Positions 62,542 through 64,000 of a stretch of DNA of 64,000 nt are shown here, piece after piece. Made by a program: the position numbers and the translations under genes. Below the pieces are notes generated by a model. It did not search any database. It saw only the letters and a program-made list of their open reading frames with translations, and had not been told where the DNA came from. This stretch comes from Arthrobacter sp. EM1. Its GTDB lineage: Bacteria > Actinomycetota > Actinomycetes > Actinomycetales > Micrococcaceae. Position 1 is the stretch's first letter. Each line of letters opens with the position of its first letter. The DNA is taken from NCBI RefSeq assembly GCF_029964055.1, contig NZ_CP124836.1:3720001-3784000 (forward strand), given 5' to 3'.

Positions 62542-64000
62542 TTAGACTTTGGCGGGTACGGTCCCGGCATCCTCGCGGTTCACGGAATCAGCAGCTGCAT
62601 CGGCCGAAGCGCCGGCAAACGGCATATCCATTTCCACCAGGTCGATCAGCGGGTTCTCGTCCTGGTTGGCGACGAGTTCCTTGGCCTCCTCGGGGGTGTC
62701 CACGCTGGGCATGGAACCCGGCAGGGGCATCCGGGCCGATTCCTTCAGGAAGTAGATCGCCACGGCACCGACGGCCGAAGTAGCCATCAGGTAGTAAGCA
62801 GGCATCATGTCATCGCCGGTGGCGTTAATCAGGGCCGCAACGATAAACGGTGTGGTACCGCCGAAGATGGCCACCGAGAAGTTGTACGCGATGCCCATCG
62901 CTCCGTAGCGGCTCGACGTCGGGAACTGCGCGGGCAGGGACGACGCCAGGTTGGCCACATAGAAAGTGACCGGGAAGGCGACCAGGCCAAGGCCCAGCAA
63001 AGTGGACCAGATTTCGCCGACGCCGATCAGCAGGAACGCCGGGGCGGCCAGGACGACGGTGCTCACGGCGCCGATCCACAGTACGGGACGGCGGCCGATC
63101 CGGTCGGAGAGCTTGCCGGTCAGCGGGATGCAGAGACTCATGATGACCAGCACGGGGATCGTCAGCAGGGTGCCGTGAACCGGGTCGTACCCCTTGGACT
63201 CGGTGAGGTAGGTCGGCATGTATGACGTCAGGGCGTAACCGGCAGTATTTGCGGCGGCCACCAGGATCATCGCGACGATGATGGAGCGCCAGTACGCCTT
63301 CACAATGCCTACCGGGCCCTTGGCTACCGCGGCGTCACCGGCGGTTGCGTCCTTGGCCAGGTTCGCCTGGGCGTCCAGGGTGGCTTGGAACTGCGGGGAC
63401 TCCTCGATCCTGCTCCGGAAGTAAACGGCGATCAGACCCAGGGGGCCCGCCACCAGGAACGGGATCCGCCAGCCCCACTGCTCCATCGTGTCCTGACCAA
63501 GGGTCAGCTGCAGCACGGAGACGAGGGCGGCGCCGATCGCGAAGCCGAGGTAGCTCCCGAGGTCCAGGAAGCTGGCGAAGAAGCCGCGCCGCTTATCCGG
63601 GGCGTACTCGCTCACGAACGTGGTGGCTCCGGCGTATTCGCCGCCGGTGGAGAAACCCTGGATGACCTTGAACAGGACCAGCAGCACCGCTGCCCAGATC
63701 CCGATCTGGGCGTAACCCGGCAGGAGGCCGACGGCGAAAGTGCTGGCCGCCATGATCATAAGAGTTGCGGCGAGGACCTTCTGGCGGCCGATCTTGTCGC
63801 CGAGCCAGCCGAACACGACTCCGCCGAGGGGGCGGGCAATAAAGGTGGCGGCGAAGGTTCCCAGCAGGAACAGAGTCTGAACAGACTTGTCCGCTTCCGG
63901 GAGGAACACCGGTCCCATCGTGGTGATCAGGTAACCGAACACACCGACGTCGTACCACTCCATGGTGTTACCTACGATGGTGCCGCCGAGTGCCTTTTTG
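62542..64000 (-). CDS. MFS metabolite:proton symporter (MHS/ProP-type), truncated by the window edge
   Basis: At least 485 residues of a 12-helix transporter. MEWYDVGVFGYL (first helix), RPLGGVVFGWLGDKIGRQK (loop 2-3 signature) and GFSTGGEYAGATTFVSEY are hallmarks of the metabolite:H+ symporter group that includes ProP and ShiA. The reading frame is open to position 64000 (KALGGTIVGNT before the first ATG), so the true start lies outside. The substrate could be proline, betaine, shikimate or another organic acid. Confidence 0.9.
   Translation of the reverse strand, partial: KKALGGTIVGNTMEWYDVGVFGYLITTMGPVFLPEADKSVQTLFLLGTFAATFIARPLGGVVFGWLGDKIGRQKVLAATLMIMAASTFAVGLLPGYAQIGIWAAVLLVLFKVIQGFSTGGEYAGATTFVSEYAPDKRRGFFASFLDLGSYLGFAIGAALVSVLQLTLGQDTMEQWGWRIPFLVAGPLGLIAVYFRSRIEESPQFQATLDAQANLAKDATAGDAAVAKGPVGIVKAYWRSIIVAMILVAAANTAGYALTSYMPTYLTESKGYDPVHGTLLTIPVLVIMSLCIPLTGKLSDRIGRRPVLWIGAVSTVVLAAPAFLLIGVGEIWSTLLGLGLVAFPVTFYVANLASSLPAQFPTSSRYGAMGIAYNFSVAIFGGTTPFIVAALINATGDDMMPAYYLMATSAVGAVAIYFLKESARMPLPGSMPSVDTPEEAKELVANQDENPLIDLVEMDMPFAGASADAAADSVNREDAGTVPAKV

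Overview
The window is high-GC chromosomal DNA from an actinobacterium of the Micrococcaceae, most likely Arthrobacter or Pseudarthrobacter. Signs are the hpt-ftsH-folE-folP-folB-folK-DUF3180-PH-PH-DUF2520-panC string, lysS followed by lsr2 and clpC, an actinobacterial PHO box, frequent GTG/TTG starts and many 4-bp start/stop overlaps. I see no insertion sequence, integrase, prophage or CRISPR array.

Layout. 1-9.8 kb: purine salvage (hpt), the FtsH protease, the folate operon (folE, folP, folB, folK), three membrane proteins or PH proteins, a Rossmann/DUF2520 protein and panC. 9.9-13 kb: a DHA2-type exporter, an alpha/beta hydrolase and thymidine kinase. 13.1-18.2 kb: lysS, a small membrane protein, lsr2 and clpC, separated by clear terminators. 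18.4-25.8 kb: an S9 peptidase, a short N-acetylglutamate synthase-type GNAT, the PTS-dependent dihydroxyacetone kinase dhaKLM, mutY without a standard start codon, and a surface protein. 25.8-31.7 kb: disA, prfC, a Ser/Thr kinase fused to a GAF domain, and a PucR-type regulator. 31.8-36.8 kb: a fatty acyl desaturase with its ferredoxin reductase, a methyltransferase, and a SHOCT protein plus multicopper oxidase operon with short tandem repeats in its leader. 37-39.6 kb: radA and an aromatic-acid-exporter-type protein.

39.7-45.6 kb is a phosphate block. A PHO box precedes pstS, a 22-bp perfect hairpin separates pstS from pstCAB, and a convergent low-affinity transporter (pit) with its DUF47 partner follows, with a candidate structured RNA in their leader. 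46-52 kb holds tRNA-Lys, a PHP-domain protein, a PrmC-like methyltransferase, stress-type membrane proteins, dodecin, an SGNH hydrolase and an orphan CstR-like sulfur sensor with a palindromic operator. 51.9-55.3 kb is a GntR-controlled acid-sugar kinase and dehydrogenase pair.

The most unusual locus is 55,991-59,176. Two small proteins of unknown function precede an 818-residue protein. Its C-terminal 255 residues match the tetrapyrrole-methylase-type alpha-N-methyltransferase of borosin RiPPs (the OphMA family), including the catalytic Tyr, Arg and Tyr. Upstream in the same chain lie a segment resembling the borosin-binding domain and then a 46-residue Asn/Thr-rich tract where the core peptide would sit. 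This looks like a borosin-type precursor fused to the N-terminal side of its own methyltransferase, the reverse of the known fungal order. The right end returns to ordinary genes: a GNAT, a STAS-like protein, an SDR, an FUSC protein, and an MFS transporter cut by the window edge.
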